A stretch of DNA of 64,000 bases from Bacteroidales bacterium (GTDB lineage: Bacteria; Bacteroidota; Bacteroidia; Bacteroidales; WCHB1-69). The notes under the pieces are model-generated. The model was given only the letters and a program-made list of their open reading frames with translations. It did no database searches and was not told where the DNA came from. The stretch lies in the NCBI GenBank assembly GCA_017615795.1, contig JAFZZK010000033.1, positions 1 to 64,000 of the forward strand. Direction: 5' to 3'. Below, one piece after another: positions 8,528 to 15,406 of this stretch (position 1 is its first letter; the number at the start of each line of letters is the position of its first letter). The position numbers were made by a program, and so were the translations under genes.

Positions 8528-9616
8528 ATGAAGCGAATATGGCTGTTTTGCCTGTTTATAGGAGTCTCATGTGCGGGTTTGGGGCAGGTTAACAAGTATA
8601 GCAATGAGTTCCTTTCCTTAGGCATTGGCGCTCGTGGTCTTGCCATGGCCAATACCATGGGGGCGATTTCCGACGATGTTACCTCCGCCTATTGGAATCC
8701 GGCGGGATTGTCGCGCATGGACAAACGCTACCAGTTGGCCCTGATGCACGCCGAATATTTCGCGGGCATTGCCAAGTACGACTACGCGGGCATCGGCTTC
8801 CGTGTGGACGACCGCTCTTCCGTGGCTTTGTCCTACATTCGTTTTGGGGTGGACAACATTATGAATACCACGGAGTTGATTGATGCGCAGGGCAATGTGG
8901 ACTATGACCGTATCACCTATTTTTCCACTTCTGACAACGCCATACTGCTGAGTTATGCATACGCTTTCCAGAAGGTGCAAGGCCTCTCCTTGGGTGCCAA
9001 TGCGAAGGTGATCTATCGCAATATCGGCAAGTTTGCGCACGCGTGGGGCTTCGGGCTGGACTTTGGCTTGCAATACAATCACAAGGGTTGGCAGGCGGGT
9101 GCGATGCTTCGCGACGGCACCTCTTCCTTCAACGCGTGGAGCTACCGGCTGTCAGACGAGATGATCGAGACATTCGAACGCACGGGCAACGAGTTGCCGA
9201 GTAATGATTTGGAACTGACCATGCCCGCCTTGTTGCTGAGCGGGGCCAAGAGGGTGGAATTTGGCAAGGGCTTCAACGGCACATTCGCCTTGGGGTGCGA
9301 TTTTACTTTCGATGGCAAGCGCAACACTTTGGTGCGCACCAATGTGATGAGCATGGATCCCCATTTCGGCATGGAACTCGCCTATAAAAAAATTGTGGCG
9401 ATCCGCATGGGCATCGGCAATCTGCAGCAGGAACCCGACTTTGACGGCAAGCGCAAGACCACCCTCCAAATCAATATGGGGTTGGGCGTCTGCATCAAGA
9501 ATATCGTCACCATCGACTATGCGTTTACCGATATTGGCGACCTTTCCATCGCCCAATATTCGCATGTGTTTTCACTCAAAGTCGCTATCGACAAATTTAA
9601 AAAAAATAAGCAATAA
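8528..9616 (+). CDS. PorV/PorQ-family outer membrane protein
   Basis: The 362-residue protein begins with a signal peptide (MKRIWLFCLFIGVSCAGLGQ) that decides the start at 8528 over an in-frame ATG at 8495. The mature part opens with FLSLGIGARGLAMANTMGA and AYWNPAGLSRM, the hallmark of the PorV/PorQ (UPF0164) barrel family, followed by alternating beta strands to the C-terminus. PorV and PorQ shuttle and attach T9SS cargo at the outer membrane; family membership is clear, but which paralogue this is cannot be told. It ends 5 nt before deoC. Confidence 0.85.
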   Translation: MKRIWLFCLFIGVSCAGLGQVNKYSNEFLSLGIGARGLAMANTMGAISDDVTSAYWNPAGLSRMDKRYQLALMHAEYFAGIAKYDYAGIGFRVDDRSSVALSYIRFGVDNIMNTTELIDAQGNVDYDRITYFSTSDNAILLSYAYAFQKVQGLSLGANAKVIYRNIGKFAHAWGFGLDFGLQYNHKGWQAGAMLRDGTSSFNAWSYRLSDEMIETFERTGNELPSNDLELTMPALLLSGAKRVEFGKGFNGTFALGCDFTFDGKRNTLVRTNVMSMDPHFGMELAYKKIVAIRMGIGNLQQEPDFDGKRKTTLQINMGLGVCIKNIVTIDYAFTDIGDLSIAQYSHVFSLKVAIDKFKKNKQ

Positions 9617-9621
9617 GTGTT

Positions 9622-10482
9622 ATGATCAGAATTGAAGAATATCCGTACACAGATGCGCAGTTCAAGCAGCGCATGCAGGAAGACATCTACAGTTTCCGGA
9701 ATGTTGTCCAACCATATGGCGGTATGGACGAGCAAGAGGTTTGGCGTTTTATATTGGGAAGCATCGACCTGACGACCTTGGAGGGCTCCGACAACAAGGC
9801 TGTGGTCGCGAACCTTTGCCAAAAGGCCATTGACTTTCGCGATGACAAGCGGAATGTGTCCTCCACGGCTGCAGTGTGCGTGTACCCGCCTTTCGTGGCG
9901 TTAGCCAAGGAGAAATTGCAGGGCACGGGCATCAGGGTTGCCTCTGTGGCGGGTGCTTTTCCAGCCGGGCAGTCGCCCATCGAGATCAAGGCCGCCGAAG
10001 TGCGCTATGCCGTACAGCAAGGGGCGGACGAGATTGACATGGTCATCTCGCGCGGCAAGTTCCTGGAAGGCAACTTGCAGGAGGTCTTTGACGAGATACG
10101 CATCATCCGTGAGGTCTGCAAGGACGTCACCCTCAAGGTCATCTTGGAGACGGGCGAGCTGAAGACCCCGAACAATATCTATAAGGCCTCGCAGCTGGCC
10201 ATCTTGGCGGGCGCGGACTTTATCAAGACCTCGACGGGTAAGATCGCCGTGAACGCCACGCCGGAAGCATTCGTCGTGATGATGGATGCCATCCGGAGAT
10301 GCCAGGAAACAACGGGCAAAAAAGTGGGCATAAAAGCGGCCGGAGGCATCTCCGACGCCGAAACTGCCCTCCTTTATGTGCGTATGCTTACCCAGATTTT
10401 GGGTAAAGATTGGCTCTCAAACAGATACTTTAGAATCGGTGCAAGCCGCCTTGCCAACAATGTTTGCGCCAAGATACTCTAA
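9622..10482 (+). CDS. deoC: Deoxyribose-phosphate aldolase
   Basis: This 286-residue class I aldolase splits 2-deoxyribose 5-phosphate into glyceraldehyde 3-phosphate and acetaldehyde in deoxynucleoside catabolism. The conserved strands CVYPPFV, EIDMVISRG, LKVILETGEL, and the Schiff-base Lys in DFIKTSTGK are visible, with the second Lys in GIKAAGGISD. At 286 residues it is of the longer type, with about 40 extra N-terminal residues relative to short DeoC. Functionally it complements the cdd gene at 3.1 kb. Confidence 0.95.
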   Translation: MIRIEEYPYTDAQFKQRMQEDIYSFRNVVQPYGGMDEQEVWRFILGSIDLTTLEGSDNKAVVANLCQKAIDFRDDKRNVSSTAAVCVYPPFVALAKEKLQGTGIRVASVAGAFPAGQSPIEIKAAEVRYAVQQGADEIDMVISRGKFLEGNLQEVFDEIRIIREVCKDVTLKVILETGELKTPNNIYKASQLAILAGADFIKTSTGKIAVNATPEAFVVMMDAIRRCQETTGKKVGIKAAGGISDAETALLYVRMLTQILGKDWLSNRYFRIGASRLANNVCAKIL

Positions 10483-10521
10483 AAAAAAATCATAAATGAT
10501 GGAGTGTAAGCAAAATAATTG

Positions 10522-10529
10522 TATTTTTG
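10522..10529 (+). promoter_or_regulatory. Promoter -7 box for the HU gene
   Basis: TATTTTTG (10522-10529) fits TAnnTTTG, 49 nt before the HU start, in an AT-rich gap. No TTTG box at the usual upstream spacing. Confidence 0.55.
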
Positions 10530-10577
10530 CGCCCTCAAAAAGAATACTACTATTTTTAACACAAAAACCTTAAAATT

Positions 10578-10874
10578 ATGACGAAAGCAGATATCGTTAA
10601 TGAGATCTCCAACAAGACTGGATTTGACAAGAACAGCGTACAAACCATCGTCGAAGTGTTTATGACTTCTGTGAAAAATTCTATGGTGGGTGGTGATAAT
10701 GTTTATCTCCGTGGTTTCGGTAGTTTTATCATAAAAGAAAGAGCCGAAAAGACCGCTCGCAACATTTCCAAGAACGAAACCATCACCATTCCTGCTCACA
10801 ATATCCCGGCCTTCAAGCCTTGCAAGACTTTTGTGAATGCCGTCAAGAAATCCACCAAGAAATCTAAAAAATAA
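10578..10874 (+). CDS. HU-family DNA-binding protein
   Basis: This 98-residue nucleoid protein has the HU fold: N-terminal helices (MTKADIVNEISNKTGF), the central YLRGFGSFIIKERAEKTARN strand-and-arm entry, the IPAHNIPAFKPCKTF arm exit, and a Lys-rich tail (KKSTKKSKK). The arm proline is IPAFKP. HU dimers bend and compact DNA. The leader is A-rich without a Shine-Dalgarno sequence. It is followed after 26 nt by the tiny basic gene at 10901 and is probably in the same message. Confidence 0.95.
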   Translation: MTKADIVNEISNKTGFDKNSVQTIVEVFMTSVKNSMVGGDNVYLRGFGSFIIKERAEKTARNISKNETITIPAHNIPAFKPCKTFVNAVKKSTKKSKK

Positions 10875-10900
10875 TCCATAAACCTTAAAACTCTTGTACT

Positions 10901-10990
10901 ATGCCAAGTGGTAAGAAAAGAAAAAGACATAAAATGTCTACTCATAAGAGAAAAAAACGTCTCAGAAAGAACAGACATAAGAATAAATAG
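10901..10990 (+). CDS. 29-residue very basic protein, candidate Bacteroidetes-specific ribosomal protein
   Basis: ATG at 10901 to TAG at 10988-10990 encodes a 29-residue peptide in which more than half of the residues are Lys, Arg or His (it begins MPSGKKRKRHKMSTHKRKKR). It stands between HU and RNase G with an A-rich leader (AACCTTAAAACTC) like those of real genes nearby. From memory, near-identical short proteins occur at this position across Bacteroidetes. A lineage-specific large-subunit protein, bL38, has been described in the Flavobacterium ribosome; whether this peptide is that protein is my inference and needs a sequence comparison. The composition strongly suggests RNA binding. Confidence 0.75.
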   Translation: MPSGKKRKRHKMSTHKRKKRLRKNRHKNK

Positions 10991-11009
10991 TCTCTTATGA
11001 GTTGAATGC

Positions 11010-11060
11010 ATGAAAACTAAACGTGGCACTTGCGGCTCGTTTAGTTTTCATTGTTTTTAT
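11010..11060 (+). terminator. Strong hairpin with T-rich tail, between the small basic gene and RNase G
   Basis: A 14-bp perfect stem (11010-11023 with 11038-11051) encloses a 14-nt loop and is followed by TGTTTTTAT. It has the form of a Rho-independent terminator for the HU/small-protein transcript, but it also lies only 22 nt before the RNase G start and could act as a leader structure there. No other promoter is obvious between it and 11074. Confidence 0.8.
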
Positions 11061-11073
11061 ATAAACCGAATTT

Positions 11074-12699
11074 ATGAGTGAAACCCAAATACAGAAAGAA
11101 TTAGTCATCACCTCGCTCAACAACGAGGTGCAGGTGGCGTTGATGGAGGACAAGAAGCTGATGGAAATCCATCGGGAGAAGTCCTCTATGCAATTCTCCG
11201 TGGGCGACATCTATTTGGGTAAGGTGAAGAAAATCATGCCGGGGCTTAATGCCGCGTTCGTCGATGTGGGCAGCGACAAGGAGGCTTTCCTCCACTATTT
11301 GGACCTTGGCATCAACGCACGTACAGTCAATGCCTTTGTGAGCCAGGCCATCACGACCGGCAAGCGCAGCATCAGCCGCGTGCAATATTTGGAAGAGGTC
11401 CCGAAAAATGGAAAGATCAGCGATGTCATCACATCGGGCCAGCAGCTGATGGTCCAGGTGGCCAAGGAACCGATTTCCACCAAGGGACCGCGTGTCACTA
11501 CAGAAATATCCTTTGCAGGACGATACCTCGTCTTGGTGCCGTTCAGCGACAAGGTTACCATATCTCAGAAAATCAGGAGCGGCGAGGAACGCAAACGCCT
11601 CCGCTCCCTCGTGCAGGGCATCAAGCCCCGCAACTTCGGCGTCATCATCCGTACCAACGCTGAACACCACAGTGCCGACGAACTTTCCGCCGACCTTGAC
11701 CACTTGCGCTATAAGTGGGACACCGCTGTGGAAAACCTCTTCGCCTCCAAACCCCCCGTCCGCATAAGCCAGGAGGAGGATTGCATCTCCTCCATGCTCC
11801 GCGAAATGCTCAACGACTCCTTCCACGCCATCCATGTCGATACCCCCGACGCCTTCAAGGAGGTCAAGAGCTTCGTACACCTATACTCCCCGGAACAGGA
11901 GAATATCGTCAAATTATACAACGACAAACAACCGATATTCGAACGCTTTAACGTCGCCAAGCAGATCAAGGGCTCCTTCGGCAAAGTGGTTACTGTGCGT
12001 AGCGGCGTCTACTTGATCATCGAACATACCGAGGCTATGCATGTCATCGATGTCAATAGCGGTAATCGCGTCAAGTCTTCCCAAACCCCCGAGGAGAACG
12101 CCCTCAACACCAACCTGATAGCCGCTGCTGAAATCGCCCGGCAACTTCGTCTGCGCGATATGGGCGGCATCATCTGCATAGACTTCGTCGACCTCCACGA
12201 CGCCAAGAATCGCCTTGCCCTCTATAAGGCGATGGAGGAATTCATGGCCAACGACAAGACCAAACATACCATATTGCCCCTCAATAAGTTCTGTGTCATG
12301 CAGATCACCCGCCAGCGCGTGCGCCAGGCCACGGTCATCGAAACCACGGAACAGTGCCCCACATGTCGCGGCACTGGCAAGGTGAAGCCGCCCATCCTCA
12401 TTGAAGACGAACTGGACAACACCCTCGATTTTCTCTTTGGAAAGCAGGGGGAGAAGGGCGTTACCATCATGGTGCATCCTTTCGTCTATGCTTATCTCAA
12501 GCAAGGATTTCCATCCATCCTTATGAAATGGCGCTGGAAATACCGCAAACGCATCAAGCTCGTTTCCAAACAGAGCTATCATTTGATGGAACACCATTTC
12601 TTCAATCAGAACATGGACGAGATTGTTCTCTGGAGCGAGCCTGGCAGAGAGGTGGAGGAGCAAAAGCCCGCCGCGAAGTCGCGCAGCAAGAAAAAATAG
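11074..12699 (+). CDS. rng: Ribonuclease E/G family endoribonuclease
   Basis: This 541-residue protein has the length of RNase G: it lacks the long C-terminal scaffold of RNase E. An N-terminal S1 domain (about residues 38-120, DIYLGKVKKIMPGLNAAFVDVG) precedes the catalytic core. The two metal-binding Asp motifs are VIDVNSG (about residue 324) and CIDFVDLHD (about 368). The Zn-link is CPTCRGTGK (about 428-436). It processes rRNA precursors and degrades mRNA. The start codon follows a large hairpin, and recX begins 6 nt after the stop. Confidence 0.95.
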   Translation: MSETQIQKELVITSLNNEVQVALMEDKKLMEIHREKSSMQFSVGDIYLGKVKKIMPGLNAAFVDVGSDKEAFLHYLDLGINARTVNAFVSQAITTGKRSISRVQYLEEVPKNGKISDVITSGQQLMVQVAKEPISTKGPRVTTEISFAGRYLVLVPFSDKVTISQKIRSGEERKRLRSLVQGIKPRNFGVIIRTNAEHHSADELSADLDHLRYKWDTAVENLFASKPPVRISQEEDCISSMLREMLNDSFHAIHVDTPDAFKEVKSFVHLYSPEQENIVKLYNDKQPIFERFNVAKQIKGSFGKVVTVRSGVYLIIEHTEAMHVIDVNSGNRVKSSQTPEENALNTNLIAAAEIARQLRLRDMGGIICIDFVDLHDAKNRLALYKAMEEFMANDKTKHTILPLNKFCVMQITRQRVRQATVIETTEQCPTCRGTGKVKPPILIEDELDNTLDFLFGKQGEKGVTIMVHPFVYAYLKQGFPSILMKWRWKYRKRIKLVSKQSYHLMEHHFFNQNMDEIVLWSEPGREVEEQKPAAKSRSKKK

Positions 12700-12705
12700 T
12701 GATAG

Positions 12706-13149
12706 ATGGAAGTTAACCCTCAGATTTTTGGGCAGTTGGAACGATTTTGCGCTTATCAGGAGCGTTGTGAGCAGGATGTGCGCAAAAAGCTCTCTTCTGT
12801 TCCCTGCTCGCAGGAACAGCGCGATGCTGTCGTCGAGGCGCTCAAGGAACAGGGCTTCCTTGACGAGGGGCGTTTCGTGGATGCCTTTGTACGGGGCAAA
12901 CTGCGCGAACAGTGGGGGAAACTCAAAATACGCATGGCGCTCGTCGCAAAACGCATTGATTCGTCATTGATTGACGCCCGCCTGCAAGAAATTGACGAGG
13001 AGGCATACAGCCAATCCCTTGAGGAACTTGTCGGGAAGTGGCGCCGCATGCATGTCTCTGATGCCAGGAACAAGCCCAAACTCATTCGTTTCCTCTTGTC
13101 GCGGGGATTCACGATGGAGGAAATCCGTAAGGTGACAAACGACAAATAA
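12706..13149 (+). CDS. recX: RecX regulatory protein
   Basis: This 147-residue protein matches the RecX family of small helical proteins that modulate RecA filaments. Recognisable features are the three-helix repeats: YQERCEQDVRKKL, then EALKEQGFLDEGRFVDAFVRGKLREQWGKLKI, and the C-terminal KPKLIRFLLSRGFTMEEIRKV. recA is not in the window; the gene is 6 nt behind rng and may be translated from the same message. Confidence 0.85.
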   Translation: MEVNPQIFGQLERFCAYQERCEQDVRKKLSSVPCSQEQRDAVVEALKEQGFLDEGRFVDAFVRGKLREQWGKLKIRMALVAKRIDSSLIDARLQEIDEEAYSQSLEELVGKWRRMHVSDARNKPKLIRFLLSRGFTMEEIRKVTNDK

Positions 13150-13196
13150 CATGTTAAAATGGCGAACGCTTGCGTTGGCCCCGCAATTTTTAGAAT

Positions 13197-14283
13197 ATGA
13201 CCACATCAGAACAAATCAAGAACCTGCTAACGAGGCTCGGTGAGCTAAGGAGGTATCTTTGACGTCGACGGTAAGAAATCCGAGATAGCCGAGAAAGAGA
13301 ACATCTCTCAGCAGGACGGCTTTTGGGACGACCCCAAGGCTGCCGAGAAGTTGATGCGCGAGATCAGTGCGCTCAAAACCTGGGTCAACGACTATGCGGC
13401 AGCGGAGGACTTGTACGATGAACTTACCGTCATGGACGAGTTCCACGCCTCCGGCGACGCCACGGAAGAAGAGGTTGATGCCGCTTACGACAAGGCGCTC
13501 AAGGCTGTGGAAACCCTCGAATTCCGTAATATGATGCGAGAAGAGGAGGACCCCCTCAATGTCATCATCAATATCAATTCCGGCGCCGGCGGTACCGAAA
13601 GCTGCGACTGGGCCGACATGCTGCTGCGCATGTATACCCGATGGGCAGAGCGCAACAATTACAGTATCAAACTCTTGGATCGGCAGGAGGGCGATGTGGT
13701 GGGTATCAAGTCCGCCTCCATTGAGTTGGACGGTCCCTACGCGTATGGCTACATTAAAAGTGAGATTGGCGTACACCGTTTGGTGCGTCTCTCTCCCTTT
13801 GATGCCGCCAACCGCCGCCATACGACCTTTGCCTCCGTTTTCGCCTATCCGGTCATCAACGACGACATCGTCATCAACATCAATCCCGCCGACATCAGCT
13901 GGGACACCTACCGTTCCAGCGGGCATGGCGGCCAGAATGTCAACAAGGTGGAGACGGCGGTCCGGTTGCGCCACCAGCCCTCCGGCATCATCGTGGAATG
14001 CCAGGTCACCCGTTCGCAGATTCAGAACCGCGAGATGGCCATGCGCATGCTCAAGTCGCGCCTTTACCAGATCGAGTTGGAGAAGAAGCGCGAGAAACAG
14101 GCTGAAATCGAGGGCACCAAGAAGAAGATAGAGTGGGGGAGTCAGATCCGCAGCTATGTGCTTCAACCTTACAAGATGGTCAAAGATTTGCGCACGGGGT
14201 ACGAGACGGGCAATGTGAATGCGGTCCTGGACGGTGAGATCGACGATTTTATCAAGGCCTACTTGATGAGTGGCGGCAAATAA
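13197..14283 (+). CDS. prfB: Peptide chain release factor 2, expressed by programmed +1 frameshift
   Basis: The start is ATG 13197. The first 21 codons end in AGG AGG TAT CTT followed by an in-frame TGA at 13260-13262. Shifting +1 at CTT-TGA gives GAC at 13261 and an open frame to 14283, making a protein of about 361 residues. RF2 identity is shown by the SPF stop-codon recognition tripeptide ([12 protein letters not shown], about residue 200) and the GGQ peptidyl-hydrolysis motif ([11 protein letters not shown], about 244). In E. coli the same TGA senses low RF2 and an internal Shine-Dalgarno element promotes the shift; the AGGAGG at 13248-13253 preserves that layout here. Confidence 0.97.
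13248..13263 (+). promoter_or_regulatory. RF2 autoregulatory frameshift site
   Basis: AGGAGGTATCTTTGAC: a perfect internal Shine-Dalgarno-like AGGAGG, three-base spacer TAT, slippery CTT, then stop TGA followed by C. Bases and spacing match the canonical prfB recoding signal. The nearby genes otherwise lack Shine-Dalgarno sequences. Confidence 0.95.
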
Positions 14284-14323
14284 CTTCGTTTGGATATTGT
14301 TGATAAAAATTGACAATTTTTTC

Positions 14324-14354
14324 TTGCAGATTCAAGAAACACTTGTTACTTTTG
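14324..14354 (+). promoter_or_regulatory. Promoter of prs
   Basis: TTG (14324-14326), about 20 nt, TACTTTTG (14347-14354) fits the Bacteroidetes promoter form. The leader to ATG 14400 is about 40 nt and A-rich. Confidence 0.6.
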
Positions 14355-14399
14355 CAGGCATAAATCTAAAAACCTAAAATACACAAATATCAACAAGTT

Positions 14400-15332
14400 A
14401 TGGATTACGAATATGTTTTAGTTGCAGGACGTGCCAATCCGGAGCTCGCCAGACGTATTGCGGAACACCTAAACAAGCCGCTTTTTCCTGTTGACATTCT
14501 CCAATTCAAGGACGGCGAAATCCAGGTCTATTTCAACGACACGATACGTGGCAAGAATGTCTTTCTCATTCAACCCACATTCGCGCCTTCCGACAACATC
14601 ATCGAGTTGCTCATCACCATTGATGCTGCCAAGCGTGCTTCCGCCCGCAACATCGTGACCGTGATGCCCTATTTCGGTTATGCCCGCCAAGACCGCAAGG
14701 ACAAGCCCCGCACCTCCATTGGCGCCAAGTTGATGTGCAACCTGCTCACCGCCGCTGGCGTCACCCGCGTCATTACGATGGATTTGCATGCCGACCAGAT
14801 CCAGGGCTTCTTTGAGGTTCCCGTTGACCATCTTTTCGCGTCCAATGTGTTCATTCCTTTTGTGAAGGCCATGAACCTGGACAATCTCTGCATCGCCTCC
14901 CCCGACACGGGTGGTACCAAACGTGCCTCGACGTATGCCAAGGCTCTCAACTGCGACCTCGTTATTGGCTACAAGCACCGCGAGAAGCAGAACGAAGTGG
15001 CAACCCTGCAAATTCTCGGCGATGTTCAAGACAAGAATGTCATTATCGTTGACGATATCATCGACACTGCGGGCACGCTATGCAAGGCAGCCGCCCGCAT
15101 CAAGGAGATGGGCGCCAGAACTGTACGCGCCATGTGTGCCCACGGCCTCTTCTCCGGCAACGCCATCGAGAATATCGAGAACTCCGTCCTCGACGAGGTC
15201 CTCATCACCGACACCATCCCGTTCCGCAAAAAATGCGACCGCATCAAGGTTGTGTCAGTCTCCGAACTCATGGCCAAGGTTATCCAGAGCGTCGTTGACG
15301 ACACGTCCATCTCAACGCACTATTACGTGTAA
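14400..15332 (+). CDS. prs: Ribose-phosphate pyrophosphokinase (PRPP synthetase)
   Basis: This 310-residue enzyme makes PRPP from ribose 5-phosphate and ATP, feeding nucleotide, histidine and NAD synthesis. It shows the class I pattern: FKDGEIQVYFNDTIRGKNVFLIQ near the start, the MPYFGYARQDRKDKPR flexible loop (about residues 90-105), DLHADQIQGFF for metal/ATP, and the PRPP-binding VDDIIDTAGTLCKAA (about 217-231). Length is typical. It has its own promoter and appears monocistronic, with only small hairpins after it. Confidence 0.97.
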   Translation: MDYEYVLVAGRANPELARRIAEHLNKPLFPVDILQFKDGEIQVYFNDTIRGKNVFLIQPTFAPSDNIIELLITIDAAKRASARNIVTVMPYFGYARQDRKDKPRTSIGAKLMCNLLTAAGVTRVITMDLHADQIQGFFEVPVDHLFASNVFIPFVKAMNLDNLCIASPDTGGTKRASTYAKALNCDLVIGYKHREKQNEVATLQILGDVQDKNVIIVDDIIDTAGTLCKAAARIKEMGARTVRAMCAHGLFSGNAIENIENSVLDEVLITDTIPFRKKCDRIKVVSVSELMAKVIQSVVDDTSISTHYYV

Positions 15333-15406
15333 TCAATTTACCGCGGCTTAATTGCCGACGCAGGACACGGAGCCTGCCATTTATTTATAGCTAACTGCTG
15401 ACAGAT

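Noticed and set aside
13260..13262. Premature TGA in prfB as a pseudogene or sequencing error
   Set aside because: The stop is in the canonical RF2 recoding signal and the rest of the gene is intact in the +1 frame.
13216..14316. A 366-codon open frame on the minus strand opposite prfB
   Set aside because: prfB is unmistakable; the antisense frame shows no domain.
14300..14330. A terminator after prfB (AAAATTGACAATTTT)
   Set aside because: The arms are AT-only and almost touch, so no stable stem with a loop can form.
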